This document shows positions 8,382 to 18,511 of a DNA stretch of 64,000 bases, in pieces (within the stretch, counting starts at the first letter, position 1; every line of letters starts with the position of its first letter). The notes below the pieces were generated by a model, which ran no database searches, was not told the DNA's origin, and was given only the letters and a program-made list of their open reading frames with translations. Source of the stretch: Nitrosomonas sp. (GTDB lineage Bacteria > Pseudomonadota > Gammaproteobacteria > Burkholderiales > Nitrosomonadaceae); assembly GCA_019635215.1 (NCBI GenBank), contig JAHBZZ010000009.1, positions 62,001 to 126,000 on the forward strand, read 5' to 3'. The position numbers and the translations under genes were made by a program.

Positions 8382-9362
8382 TTAGGCTATCTCAACGGAT
8401 GCTAAGCGCGGATGCTTGCCTTGAAAGGTTTTTCGCCATTCACTAGGTGTCACATTAAATCTATGTTTGAAATGTTGACGCAGGGACGCAGTAGATTGAA
8501 AGCCAACTTGCTCTGCAATAGCGTCTATCGCTAAATGGGTAGATTCCAACAATTCCTGGCTTCGCTGAAGACGCTCAATTAATAGCCATTCTCCAACTGA
8601 CATTCCCGTTGCTTTATAAAACTGTCGGGTGAAGGTACGACGGCTCATCATGCTATAACGAGCAAGTTCGTCCAAGCCATGTATTTTATTGAGATTATTT
8701 CTCAAATAATCCAGAAGCCTATTGATTCTGGCATCCTGTGTTGAAATAGGCACAGGACGTTCAATAAACTGTGCTTGACCTCCCTCTCTATAAGGTGGAA
8801 TCACCATGCGTCTGGCCAATTTATTGGCAACTGCGCTGCCGTAACGCTGGCGAACTAGATATAAACAACAGTCAAGACCGGCTGCTGTCCCTGCCGAAGT
8901 AATCAAACGATCATCATCCACATATAGTGCATTGCAGTCCAGTTTTACATCAGGAAAACGATTGATGAAATCCTGTTCAAACTCCCAATGCGTAGCCGCC
9001 CTATGGTTTTTCAGTAAACCTGCATACGCAAGCACATAAGTGCCCAAACACAGCCCTACAACTTGATTGCCTCGTGCATGTGCCTCAACCATTGCATCCA
9101 GCATTGCCTGGTTTGGCTTTTCAGCAGGATCTCGCCAAGAAGGAACAATAATAATGTCTGCTTTCGCCAATTCGTCCACACTAAGTGACGACTGGACACT
9201 CAACCCCTCATTAGAACGTATCGGGCCCGATTCCTCTGCATAAATCTTGAGTTCAAACAATTTCTGATCATGCAAGAGATCGCCAAAAATAATGCATGGT
9301 ACCGATAAGTGAAAAGGGCTGAAATGATTAAAGGCGACAACCGCAACTAATGGGACAGCCAT
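8382..9362 (-). CDS. GlxA/FtrA-type AraC family transcriptional regulator
   Basis: The 326-residue protein has an N-terminal DJ-1/PfpI-like domain (about 1-190) with the nucleophile-elbow cysteine in VVGLCLGTYV (Cys105), and a C-terminal AraC DNA-binding domain with two helix-turn-helix motifs (HGLDELARYSMMSRRTFTRQF about 227-247; DAIAEQVGFQSTASLRQHF about 276-294). This architecture is that of GlxA/FtrA regulators, which sense small metabolites through the DJ-1 part. It lies between the methyltransferase and the metallo-hydrolase genes on the same strand and may regulate one of them (inference). Confidence 0.92.
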   Translation of the reverse strand: MAVPLVAVVAFNHFSPFHLSVPCIIFGDLLHDQKLFELKIYAEESGPIRSNEGLSVQSSLSVDELAKADIIIVPSWRDPAEKPNQAMLDAMVEAHARGNQVVGLCLGTYVLAYAGLLKNHRAATHWEFEQDFINRFPDVKLDCNALYVDDDRLITSAGTAAGLDCCLYLVRQRYGSAVANKLARRMVIPPYREGGQAQFIERPVPISTQDARINRLLDYLRNNLNKIHGLDELARYSMMSRRTFTRQFYKATGMSVGEWLLIERLQRSQELLESTHLAIDAIAEQVGFQSTASLRQHFKHRFNVTPSEWRKTFQGKHPRLASVEIA

Positions 9363-9491
9363 AATAAAACCTCGCAGGTTAGACTTTTTTACCGTTCAAA
9401 TAATATTTATGATGAAAGTTTGTAAATAACTAGACAATATATGTAAAAAATTATGTATCAGGTAGGATTGATGCATAATTTTGGCCTAAAA

Positions 9492-10262
9492 TTAAAACGT
9501 ATATGATTCACCATCATCAGGTACTAATACGCGTTGCGTCATTTCCTTTGCTCTGATAAATTTACCCAACTCTTTTCTGGTTAAAGTGGCATGATTCACT
9601 GCTTCCATGTGGCTTGCAATAATAGTTGCATCAGGAACAGCTTTATAGACCTCATAAATATCTTCCTTGCCCATAATAATTGATTCATTACCAATAACTT
9701 GTGCATCACAACTGTTTAATACAACCACATCAGGATGATATTTTTTCAAGCTTTTCTCGACTTCTTCACACCAGACCGTATCTCCAGCGATATAGAATGT
9801 CTTTTCATTGGGATGTTTGAGAATGATGCCGCTTACTTCGCCCAGCAATTCTTTCATGTCTTCTACTACCCTCGGACTACCGTGTTGTCCCAATGTTTTA
9901 ATCAGCGTAATACCCTCATAATCATTGACTTCATTGAGTATCTGAACATTATTAAATCCGGCGGATTTTACGGCTTTTGCATCTTTCTCATGTTGGGTAA
10001 AAATCAACATGTCTTTAGGAATTGCCTTTTTAGCCGCATCATCCCAATGATCCGGATGATCATGCGTTAAGATAACCGCATCCACATCAATTATCTCATC
10101 GATTGGCATAGGTAATTCGGATGTTGGATTGCGAATATGTTCATTGATCGTCCCGCCAAACCCCGGCAAGGCTCCTTTTTCCGCTAACCAAGGATCAACT
10201 AATATTTTCTTACCACCATAATTAATTTTAAGTGTGGCATTTCTAATTTGAGTAAATTGCAT
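9492..10262 (-). CDS. MBL-fold metallo-hydrolase (UlaG-like)
   Basis: A 256-residue cytoplasmic protein of the metallo-beta-lactamase fold. The zinc motif THDHPDHWD places ligands at His67, His69, Asp71 and His72; further metal residues are GQHGSPR (near 124-130), AGDT (near 159-162) and ASHMEAVNH (near 216-224). The N-terminal pattern (IRNATLKINYGGKKILVDPW) is typical of UlaG-like or YtkL-like hydrolases. Substrate unknown. It is upstream of the GlxA-type regulator on the same strand with a 129-base gap. Confidence 0.88.
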   Translation of the reverse strand: MQFTQIRNATLKINYGGKKILVDPWLAEKGALPGFGGTINEHIRNPTSELPMPIDEIIDVDAVILTHDHPDHWDDAAKKAIPKDMLIFTQHEKDAKAVKSAGFNNVQILNEVNDYEGITLIKTLGQHGSPRVVEDMKELLGEVSGIILKHPNEKTFYIAGDTVWCEEVEKSLKKYHPDVVVLNSCDAQVIGNESIIMGKEDIYEVYKAVPDATIIASHMEAVNHATLTRKELGKFIRAKEMTQRVLVPDDGESYTF

Positions 10263-10533
10263 TTTTGTAGTGCTCCTCTAATGGCTTGTGTGGAAGATAT
10301 TATGAGGAAGCTAATAAAAAATGATTAGTGGCCCTAGGGTCATTTATCAGAACAATTGAGCCAAATAACATATAAAAGTAATGTTTCTATAATCTTAGAG
10401 ATTGTTCAAAGTCTTTTGAGTAGAAGGACCAGGAATGCTGACGTAATGGAATGGACGCCCACTACCCTAAACGGCATCGAAGTGCCAAAGTAATGGTGCA
10501 ATAAAGCCCACTAAATAGAGAGGAGCGTCCGAC
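10263..10533. other. Intergenic region and probable left end of a broken IS110 element
   Basis: AT-rich promoter-side sequence of the metallo-hydrolase gene, then from about 10,440 a GC-richer leader (GGACGCCCACTACC...) with an AGAGAGGAG ribosome site before the IS110-type frame at 10534. No other gene was seen. Confidence 0.4.
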
Positions 10534-10978
10534 ATGAAGATTACAACGATAGGTATTGATTTAAGAAGTATTTCAGATTCACGGGGTAGATATGCATGGT
10601 AAGGCAATACTACGCAAGCGACTGCGCCGAAGCGAGATGACAAAATTTTTCGTCAATCTTGAGCCTTGCCTGATTGGTATGGAAGCCTGCGGCAGCTCAC
10701 ACCACTGGGCTAGAAAGCTAGGCGAATATGGACATACTGTCAAATTGATGCCACCCCAGTTCGTCAAGCCTTATGTGAAGACCAACAAACATGACGTGGC
10801 GGATTCAGAAGCGATTTGTGAAGCGGTGAGCCGACCTAACATGCGTTTTGTATCAATCAAAAACATTGAACAACAAGCAATCCTGTCGATGCACCGTGCC
10901 AGACAGGGATTCGTCAAAGCCAGAACCGCACAGGCAAATCAGATACGCGGCTTGCTTTCTGAATTTGGTATCAACTAG
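10534..10978 (+). pseudogene. IS110 family transposase, 5' fragment with frameshift
   Basis: The reading begins MKITTIGIDL at 10534, the normal start of IS110-type (DEDD) transposases, then loses frame within the next 15 codons. Homologous sequence resumes in another frame as MHGKAILRKRL (from 10592) through IGMEACGSSHHWARKL and NKHDVADSEAICEA, ending at GLLSEFGIN before 10978. Only the N-terminal DEDD half remains; the C-terminal transposase_20 domain is missing. It abuts a fragment of a different transposase. Confidence 0.85.
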
Positions 10979-11010
10979 TCCACCTCTTCTTTTCTTATCC
11001 CGAACTCAGG

Positions 11011-11448
11011 TTATATACCACCAAAACACCAATCACGTCGGCTGATTTGCTCAATGACCGGGTACTTCCATTTTTCACTGAACAGGGTATGGGCGTCATT
11101 CGTATCCCGACCGACCGCGGTACCGAATATTGCGGTAAGCCGGAGAATCACGATTACCAGCTTTACTTGGCACTAAACGATATTGAGCATTCCAGAACCA
11201 AGGCCAATCATCCGCAGACCAACGGTATTTGCGAGCGTTTCCACAAAACCATCTTGCAGGAGTTCTATCAAGTGGCATTCCGGCGCAAGATCTACCAATC
11301 GATCGAGGAGCTACAGCACGATCTGGATGACTGGATGGCGTATTACAACAGCACGCGTACTCACCAAGGAAAGATGTGCTGTGGACGCACCCCAATGCAA
11401 ACTTTAATTGACGCAAAGGAGGTATGGGACGATAAAATTACCACATAA
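11011..11448 (+). pseudogene. Integrase-core (rve) transposase, C-terminal fragment
   Basis: Transposase-like sequence is readable from about 11011 (LYTTKTPITSADLLNDRVLPFF) to the stop at 11448. It carries part of the DDE core: TDRGTEYCG with the second Asp, and HPQTNGICERFHKTI with the Glu. The N-terminal helix-turn-helix region and the first Asp are absent, so this is a tail fragment, probably of the IS481/IS3 superfamily. Just after it, TGTCAGAT ... ATCTGACA (about 11493-11528) may be remains of a terminal repeat. Confidence 0.8.
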
Positions 11449-11580
11449 ATAACTGAATTTGATCTAACAGGCACATCGTCAAAGCGGGTGACTGTCAGAT
11501 CGGGACTGAATTACTACATTTAATCTGACAACATTATTTTGTAAGGTCTAAAATTGCCGCACTAATTTTCTGCGTTTGTT

Positions 11581-11805
11581 CTAATTCTTGGTAAGTTCTT
11601 TTGATATTTGTGCTTCTCTCATCAAGGACAATAATGCCTTATTCACAGCTTCTTCGCTTGGAAATGCCTTAGCTACTTCTGGATCCAGTAGAACTATATT
11701 ATGTGCTTCAGCATATGCCGTGGCATACTTGCCACGAACGCCTTTCTCCAGATCTTCACGCTTATATTCAGATCTCAATTCATCTTTTATCTTAGCCTTC
11801 TTCAT
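11581..11805 (-). CDS. Putative antitoxin partner of BrnT-like toxin
   Basis: A 74-residue acidic/basic protein (start MKKAKIKDEL) whose start overlaps the end of the upstream BrnT-like gene by 14 bases. It has no ribbon-helix-helix BrnA signature; it contains RSEYKREDLEKGVRGKYA and an ILLDPEVAKAFPSEEAVNKAL-like stretch seen in small proteins paired with BrnT toxins in other bacteria. The overlap and gene order (toxin first, antitoxin second) support a toxin-antitoxin pair. Function is inferred from context only. Confidence 0.7.
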   Translation of the reverse strand: MKKAKIKDELRSEYKREDLEKGVRGKYATAYAEAHNIVLLDPEVAKAFPSEEAVNKALLSLMREAQISKELTKN

Positions 11806-12064
11806 AAATTTTTTTCTCTTGCTTAGTCATTTGACGTGCGCTGATGATTCGTATAGTTGTATCCAGTTCAGTATGAGACACTACAACATACTTCCCAGTT
11901 CGTGTTACTCCGAAAGTCAGCAACCGGTGCTCATCTATGGAATGATCTGGATCATTAAACGTTAACGCTAAATTGTCACCAAACACCGTAGCTGCCTCTT
12001 GAAACGATACACCATGTTTCTTGAGATTAATTTCAGCCTTGTTCTTATTCCACTCAAAATCCAC
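11792..12064 (-). CDS. BrnT family (DUF497) toxin
   Basis: A 90-residue protein with the BrnT signature: an N-terminal FEWNKNKAEINLKKHGVSF segment, central FGDNLALTFNDPDHS, then RLLTFGVTRTGKYVVVSHTE and RIISARQMTKQEKKIYEEG at the end. BrnT toxins are RelE-like ribonucleases that block translation. The conserved R-I-I-S-A-R motif is intact, so the toxin is probably functional. The partner gene is not of the standard BrnA type. The pair lies among mobile-element debris, consistent with acquisition by transfer. Confidence 0.88.
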   Translation of the reverse strand: MDFEWNKNKAEINLKKHGVSFQEAATVFGDNLALTFNDPDHSIDEHRLLTFGVTRTGKYVVVSHTELDTTIRIISARQMTKQEKKIYEEG

Positions 12065-12282
12065 AAAAAATTAACTTCTCGCGCTTGAATGATTGCTTAA
12101 CATCGCAAATAAATCATATATCGTAACGTTGATGGTCGTATAGGTGCGTCACTTGCTGTGACATAATGAGCTAAAAGTAGAATGAGAATAGCAAGTTCAG
12201 TTCCAAAAATCAGAAGGTTGAAAAAATATCGTATCATTTGTAATGTAACACATATAACATCATACTGAATTGGATTCAATAT

Positions 12283-12405
12283 ATGAGTATCGGAAAAAGT
12301 GGCCGAGTGGTAATTGAAATAGACCCCCGTCTTAAAAAAGAACTGTCTGCTGTACTAAGAGCCTGTTGTCATTGGTTAATCTGTGCACATAAAAAACAAG
12401 AATAA
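12283..12405 (+). pseudogene. N-terminal stub of a small antitoxin-like gene
   Basis: A 40-codon frame starts MSIGKSGRVVIEIDPRLKKEL, which resembles the N-terminus of small ribbon-helix-helix-like antitoxins, then turns abruptly into an unrelated tail (ACCHWLICAHKKQE) at the sequence AGAGCCTGTT. Sequence of the form GAGCCTGTT also flanks the IS701 element, so this gene was probably cut by a rearrangement. Only about 25 residues are original. Confidence 0.5.
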
Positions 12406-12436
12406 ATAAATCAGTGGCTTACACACCATCAAATTT

Positions 12437-12635
12437 TCAATACTTTTTCTTCTTTAAAGTATCAGTCTGAATCAAATGCGCTTTCTCCCCATCATACTCC
12501 ACAACCATGTCAATCAGCATTGAAAACTGAACTGTCCAGTCGTCAGCATCTGGCTAAATTCGCTCAGGTCTTTCTCTGTCTTTAAATACTTCTTACTGCT
12601 TCTCGAGCAAAATTCTCTAGTTCTTCTTTGTTCAT
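12437..12635 (-). pseudogene. Degenerate IS256-type transposase start fused to another coding remnant
   Basis: Minus-strand reading from an ATG at 12635 gives MNKEELENFAREAVRSI, then after a one-base frame change KTEKDLSEFSQMLT, which matches the N-terminus of IS256/Mutator transposases. From about 12545 down to a stop at 12437 a second frame reads DWTVQFSMLIDMVVEYDGEK...KKKKY, a tail of a different, unrecognised protein. Neither part can give a full product. Confidence 0.55.
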
Positions 12636-12691
12636 CGTCTATCCTTTAAAAAAACTAATGATAGACAATTACACAGTTAATGGGACAGTCT

Positions 12692-12981
12692 CATTAAATC
12701 TAATGTTAAAGACAAAAGTTGGCAGTGGAGCCAAACACCTCGCCATTCGCGGCACGGAACCGGTGAACGCTAATGATATTGTGTCCGATTTATTGCTCGC
12801 AGCCGGTTGGCCGTCCGATTTCAATCCGCAGTTTATTGCACTCAAATCACACCTTGAAAATATCTGGCTGCAGGATCCGGCAGTGCTTCAGAGGCAGCAT
12901 TTCACGGTAACCGGCCATAGTTTGGGGGGTTATCTGGCGGCAGTAATGAAATCAAGTTTTCCGCAGACCACACAAGACTGA
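12692..12981 (+). pseudogene. Truncated duplicate of the RTX lipase N-terminal domain
   Basis: From about 12727 the frame reads GAKHLAIRGTEP..., then the nucleophile elbow FTVTGHSLGGYLAA, ending by an out-of-place stop at 12981. It is nearly the same as residues 74-153 of the RTX lipase that starts at 13783. The 5' leader is copied too: ATTAAATCTAATGTT and AGACAAAA at 12692-12718 match the ribosome-site region of that gene (13758-13783), but residues 1-73 are missing between the two blocks. So this is a partial copy with an internal deletion. Confidence 0.85.
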
Positions 12982-13286
12982 GAACAGGCGGATAGAGCGG
13001 GCTTATTTCTTTGTTTTAGAAACCGGCAACTCATCATAACATCGGCAAATTCTATTTGCTCCTGCGGATACAAAAAATTCAAAGTTATTCGTAATCCAAG
13101 CTGCTCAGATTAGTCCTGTAAAGGAAGGTAAGTAACAGGAGCAGCTAAACCATGCATACAGCATCTCAATGGAAATTGATTGTCAGCAATTTTTGCTGTT
13201 TGGGCTCGCGAATACGCAATGTTTTACCGTTATCACGAATAAGCAGGGCCGATTACATTCAAGCACACTCAACAGGATATTGCCGC
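12982..13286. other. Intergenic region with hairpin and dispersed repeat
   Basis: Holds an imperfect inverted repeat (GCTGCTC...CCTGT pairing with ACAGGAGCAGC, 13100-13145) and copy 2 of the short dispersed repeat. An in-frame ATG at 13152 would extend the next gene by 45 residues but the extension has no ribosome site and crosses the repeat, so it is not accepted. Confidence 0.5.
13222..13258. repeat. Dispersed short repeat, copy 2
   Basis: TTTTACCGTTATCAC ... AAGCAGGGCCGATTACAT, matching 7513-7550 with a few differences. It stands 29 bases upstream of the lipoprotein start. Confidence 0.7.
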
Positions 13287-13796
13287 ATGAAAACTTCCCC
13301 CGCCTTTTTACTTACAACAATCGTTCTGCCGCTGCTCAGCGCCTGCTGGACACCGCAAAAAGCCTACTGGGATGCTGAGGTGGATCGGCTGTGCGCCATT
13401 GATGGTGGCATCAAGGTTTATGAGACAGTGACACTGCCACCGGATAAGTTTAATGAACGCGGGCAGATTAATTTCTACCGGCCGACTCAAGGGGAAAATA
13501 CGTTGGGACCAGAATATATCTACACATGGGATATTCGCTACTATAAAAAAGGCGACCCTGCAGCGCAAGGTGCTCATATAACAGCTATGAAACGTGACCA
13601 TTTTAAGATTATTAGAAAGGCAGATATGAAACTATTGGGTGAAGTAGTTATGTATCAAAGAGGAGGTGGCGATTTACCAGGACCGTGGATGCCTTCTTCA
13701 TATCATTGCCCAAATAGGGCAGATGCAAATGAAGGAATTTTAATAAATAGAATTTTTATTAAATCTAATGTTGGAGACAAAAATGACCAAGATTAA
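13287..13796 (+). CDS. Putative lipoprotein of unknown function
   Basis: The start at 13287 gives a 169-residue protein beginning MKTSPAFLLTTIVLPLLSAC, a clear lipoprotein signal with lipobox LSAC (Cys20). The mature part (YWDAEVDRLCAIDGG, a YIYTWDIRYYKK stretch near residue 80 and YQRGGGDLPGPWMPSSYHC near 135) is not recognised. An AGGAT ribosome site precedes the start. The 3' end overlaps the RTX lipase start by 14 bases, so the two are co-transcribed and probably translationally coupled; a role as immunity, chaperone or surface partner for the RTX protein is possible but only inferred. Confidence 0.75.
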   Translation: MKTSPAFLLTTIVLPLLSACWTPQKAYWDAEVDRLCAIDGGIKVYETVTLPPDKFNERGQINFYRPTQGENTLGPEYIYTWDIRYYKKGDPAAQGAHITAMKRDHFKIIRKADMKLLGEVVMYQRGGGDLPGPWMPSSYHCPNRADANEGILINRIFIKSNVGDKNDQD

Positions 13797-16700
13797 TGAT
13801 TACCTTATCCAATCTGAGTTGGCAATGGCTTCATATGGGAGTTTTTCTGGGAATAGTATTATAGCCACTGACTTAACAGACTTGTCTGTTGGTATGTCTC
13901 CCACACAAGCCACCGATTTTGCCGAAAAATGGCAAGTCTCCGCCCAATACACCGACCCCATCACAGGCGTTTCCGCCACGGTTTTTGAAGAAATTAGCAC
14001 TGGAGCCAAACACCTCGCCATTCGCGGCACGGAACCGGCGCGCGCCAATGATATTGTATCCGATCTATTGCTCGCAGCCGGTTGGCCGTCCAACTTCAAC
14101 CCGCAATTCCTCGCGCTCAAAGCACAGATCGAAAACGTCTGGCTGCAAGACCCAGCAGTGCTTCAGGGGCAAAATTTCACGGTAACCGGCCATAGTCTGG
14201 GCGGTTATCTGGCGGCAGCGGTGAAATCAAGTTTTCCGCAGGCCATACAAGGTTATATTTTTAATGCGCCGGGCGTAGGCGGGCCGATTGGCAACCTGGC
14301 TGATTCACTGGCCAGTATTCTGGGGCTTGGCAGCATTTCGACAGATAACCTCTGGAATGTGAGCAGTTCCGAGGGTATTTCTATCATTGCGGGATTGGGT
14401 TATCAACTCGGCACACCGGTCAATATTCAGACAGAAGCAACCAACAGTCATGGTATCGGTACATTGGTCGATGCACTGGCGGTTCAGGTGCTTTATGCAA
14501 AACTCGCGCCCACTTTGACGGCAAGCCAGCTCAACACGCTGATAGATGTTTCCGGTTCCATCAAAGATACCACAGGCACACCCATAGCAAGATCTCTTGA
14601 ATCTGTGTTGGATGCGTTGCGAACAATCATACAGAATCCGGAAAACGGTAAGATTATACCGAGTGTCAATCACGAAACTCCGGCTGGTGATCGTGAGAAA
14701 CTCTATGACAACATTAAAAATCTGCTGGCTGATGGAAGATTCTCCGGTCTGGCTGGTACAGCACAATTAACGTTGCTGTCTGAATGGACCACCAATGAAA
14801 TCATTGCCATGGCGGCCGGCAATGGCGCGCAGGGATTGGCTACCCGCTTTGCATTGACGGCTTTAAATCCTTTTGTATTGGTAGGTGCTGACTATACTGC
14901 ATTTAATACCGATGGCGCACTTGATCTTTTTGATCCAGTGAATGGCACGGGTACGATTACAGAACAATATCTAGTTGACCGCGCTACTCTGCTGGCCCGT
15001 AAGCTGTGGTTCAACACCAATGATGAGAATCCCTACAATCCATTTGCACAGATCGACATTCACAATACTGGCGTCCATCCGTATCTGAAATCGGATATCT
15101 ACTTCGAAGATGCTGCCACGGGTTACAAGATTCAACAAGGTGCTTTATTTGGCAACACGCCGCGTTATTTCTTTGGCAGCGATGCGGCGGAAACCCCGGC
15201 AGGGTCGGCATTAAAAGACCGTCTGTATGGTGGCGGCGGAAACGATACGCTGCAGGGATTGGAAGGCAACGATTATCTCGAAGGCGGCAGGGGAACGGAC
15301 ACTTATATCGTCAATCAAGGCGACGGTATTGATACCGTATTGGATACCGATGGCCTTGGCGCAATTCAGTTGGGCAGTGTTACCGTTCAGGGCAGAGATA
15401 GCGTTGCTGCTGACAAAGACTGGATCAAAATCGGCAATAGCTGGATAGATCGGCAGAATAGCCTGGAATACCTGTTGCTACCTCAAAACAACGGTTCAAA
15501 TGACCTGCTCATTAAATCGGCCGATGGCAGCGGTGTGTTGATCAAAGCCTGGCAGGATGGTCAGCTTGGCATCACGCTGGGAGAAAATACATCACCCGAT
15601 ACACCGGTCTATGACCGCACTATTCTGGGTGATTTGCAGCCGGATGATGTGAATACAAATGCCGATGGTGTGCAGATCGGGTTTGATGAACTGGGTAATG
15701 TGATTGTGGGTACGGAAGCAGCACCTGACCGGGAAGATCGGTTGTTTGGTGGCGGCGGCAACGATCTTATCCGCAGTTTTGGCGGTAACGATGATGTTTC
15801 TGGTAAAGACGGTGCAGATCGGATAGAGGGTGGCACTGGCGAGGATACACTCGATGGCGGTGCGGGTAATGACATCGTGCTGGGGGAAGCGGGGAGCGAC
15901 ATTGTTACGGGAGGCGAAAACGACGACCGGCTCTACGCTGAGAGCGAATACACGCTCGATGAAGCGTATACATTGGGTGAATCGCAGGTGTCCGGTGGAC
16001 AGCGCGGCGACCTGCTCAACGGCGGTACGGGTGACGATACCCTTGTTGGCGATGCGAACGAAGACATCCTGATGGGCGGTCTGGGCAAGGACATTCTGAT
16101 GGGGCTTGGTGGAGACGATACTATCGAGGGTGATTCCCGGATGAATACTGCCGATCATAACTGGGCGGTAAACCGGACAGTTACAACTGAGAACAATGTT
16201 ACTATCTATTCATATGAATACAATTTTCCTACGACAGACGCCACATTTGCGCCTGGAGTCGGTGATGACGATGTCATATATGGCGGTGCTGGAAATGACT
16301 GGATATTTGCGCAGGGCGGCAATGATTTTGTCGATGCGGGTGCAGACAATGATGTAGTATTTGGCCTGGCAGGCAATGATACGATTCTGGGTCAAGAAGG
16401 AGACGATAGCTTATATGGAGACTCTCTAAACTTAGATATATCTTTTCATGGTGATGATTATTTAAATGGTGGCGCTGGAAATGACCGGTTAGGAGGGAAC
16501 GGCGGCTCAGATACTCTGGATGGCGGACCAGGAAATGACGTATTGTACGGTCATGATGGTAACGATAATCTAATCGGCGGTGATGGTATTGATGAACTTT
16601 GGGGCGGAGCCGGTGATGATGTACTCGATGGTGGCGCGGGTGCGGACATACTGGATGGCGGCGCGGGTAACGACACTTATGTCAATGTAAGCGCAGATGA

Positions 16701-17202
16701 TGAGGTTATTGATCTGGAAGGACGCAGCACCATTATATACGCTGACGCTGGTGGGGTATCTATAAATGCTTCTTCATCTAAAGCAACATGGTCGAATGAA
16801 GGGATTCCCACCCTTAGTATTGCTCTCGACAATGATACAACACTCGATTTAAAAGGTGCCCTATACGGCATGGATGCCAATATCCAGTTCGCCGATGGGA
16901 ATGCAATCGACCTGGAATCCTGGGTAAGCGAGAATCTGCTCACTTCAGTACGTCTTGATTTGGGATCGGTACTAACCAGTTCTCGTGGAGCAATTACTCG
17001 GGCCTATGGTGCTGTTGCTGCAGATTTTATTCAGGGAAGTTTTAACAACGACAGTATCAAAGGCTATGGTGGTAATGATTATCTTCTGGGTAATGCCGGT
17101 GATGATTTGCTCGTGGGTGGCTCAGGTAACGATACTTTGCAGGGTGGTGAAGGGGACGATACACTGCAGGGTGGCCTGGGTGCTGATCAACACACGGGGT
17201 GA
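13783..17202 (+). CDS. Giant RTX lipase-like exoprotein, N-terminal part, interrupted by IS3 element
   Basis: Starts MTKINDYLIQ at 13783 with a TTGGAG site. Residues 1-330 form a class 3 lipase-like alpha/beta hydrolase with HLAIRGTEP (77-85) and the nucleophile elbow GHSLG (136-140, Ser138). From about residue 480 there are tandem calcium-binding RTX nonapeptides (GGxGxDxLx), separated by spacer regions. RTX proteins leave by type I secretion through a C-terminal signal; no transporter gene is in the window. The natural frame runs to 17199 (1,139 codons); then the inserted IS supplies a stop at 17202 after HTG. Without the IS and its GGG duplication the frame continues at 18512, giving about 2,537 residues. 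As it stands the product would lack its secretion signal. Confidence 0.9.
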   Translation: MTKINDYLIQSELAMASYGSFSGNSIIATDLTDLSVGMSPTQATDFAEKWQVSAQYTDPITGVSATVFEEISTGAKHLAIRGTEPARANDIVSDLLLAAGWPSNFNPQFLALKAQIENVWLQDPAVLQGQNFTVTGHSLGGYLAAAVKSSFPQAIQGYIFNAPGVGGPIGNLADSLASILGLGSISTDNLWNVSSSEGISIIAGLGYQLGTPVNIQTEATNSHGIGTLVDALAVQVLYAKLAPTLTASQLNTLIDVSGSIKDTTGTPIARSLESVLDALRTIIQNPENGKIIPSVNHETPAGDREKLYDNIKNLLADGRFSGLAGTAQLTLLSEWTTNEIIAMAAGNGAQGLATRFALTALNPFVLVGADYTAFNTDGALDLFDPVNGTGTITEQYLVDRATLLARKLWFNTNDENPYNPFAQIDIHNTGVHPYLKSDIYFEDAATGYKIQQGALFGNTPRYFFGSDAAETPAGSALKDRLYGGGGNDTLQGLEGNDYLEGGRGTDTYIVNQGDGIDTVLDTDGLGAIQLGSVTVQGRDSVAADKDWIKIGNSWIDRQNSLEYLLLPQNNGSNDLLIKSADGSGVLIKAWQDGQLGITLGENTSPDTPVYDRTILGDLQPDDVNTNADGVQIGFDELGNVIVGTEAAPDREDRLFGGGGNDLIRSFGGNDDVSGKDGADRIEGGTGEDTLDGGAGNDIVLGEAGSDIVTGGENDDRLYAESEYTLDEAYTLGESQVSGGQRGDLLNGGTGDDTLVGDANEDILMGGLGKDILMGLGGDDTIEGDSRMNTADHNWAVNRTVTTENNVTIYSYEYNFPTTDATFAPGVGDDDVIYGGAGNDWIFAQGGNDFVDAGADNDVVFGLAGNDTILGQEGDDSLYGDSLNLDISFHGDDYLNGGAGNDRLGGNGGSDTLDGGPGNDVLYGHDGNDNLIGGDGIDELWGGAGDDVLDGGAGADILDGGAGNDTYVNVSADDEVIDLEGRSTIIYADAGGVSINASSSKATWSNEGIPTLSIALDNDTTLDLKGALYGMDANIQFADGNAIDLESWVSENLLTSVRLDLGSVLTSSRGAITRAYGAVAADFIQGSFNNDSIKGYGGNDYLLGNAGDDLLVGGSGNDTLQGGEGDDTLQGGLGADQHTG

Positions 17203-17238
17203 ATCGGCCTGATTTTTCCGGAGACTTTTTAGTTTGAG

Positions 17239-18458
<1,220 letters not shown>

Positions 18459-18511
18459 TACTCTATCCTCTCAAGAAATAGAGTCTCCGGCAATCCCGGG
18501 CCGATTCAGGG

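Noticed and set aside
13152-13286. 45-residue N-terminal extension of the lipoprotein
   Set aside because: It crosses a dispersed repeat, has no ribosome site, and would bury the obvious lipoprotein signal.
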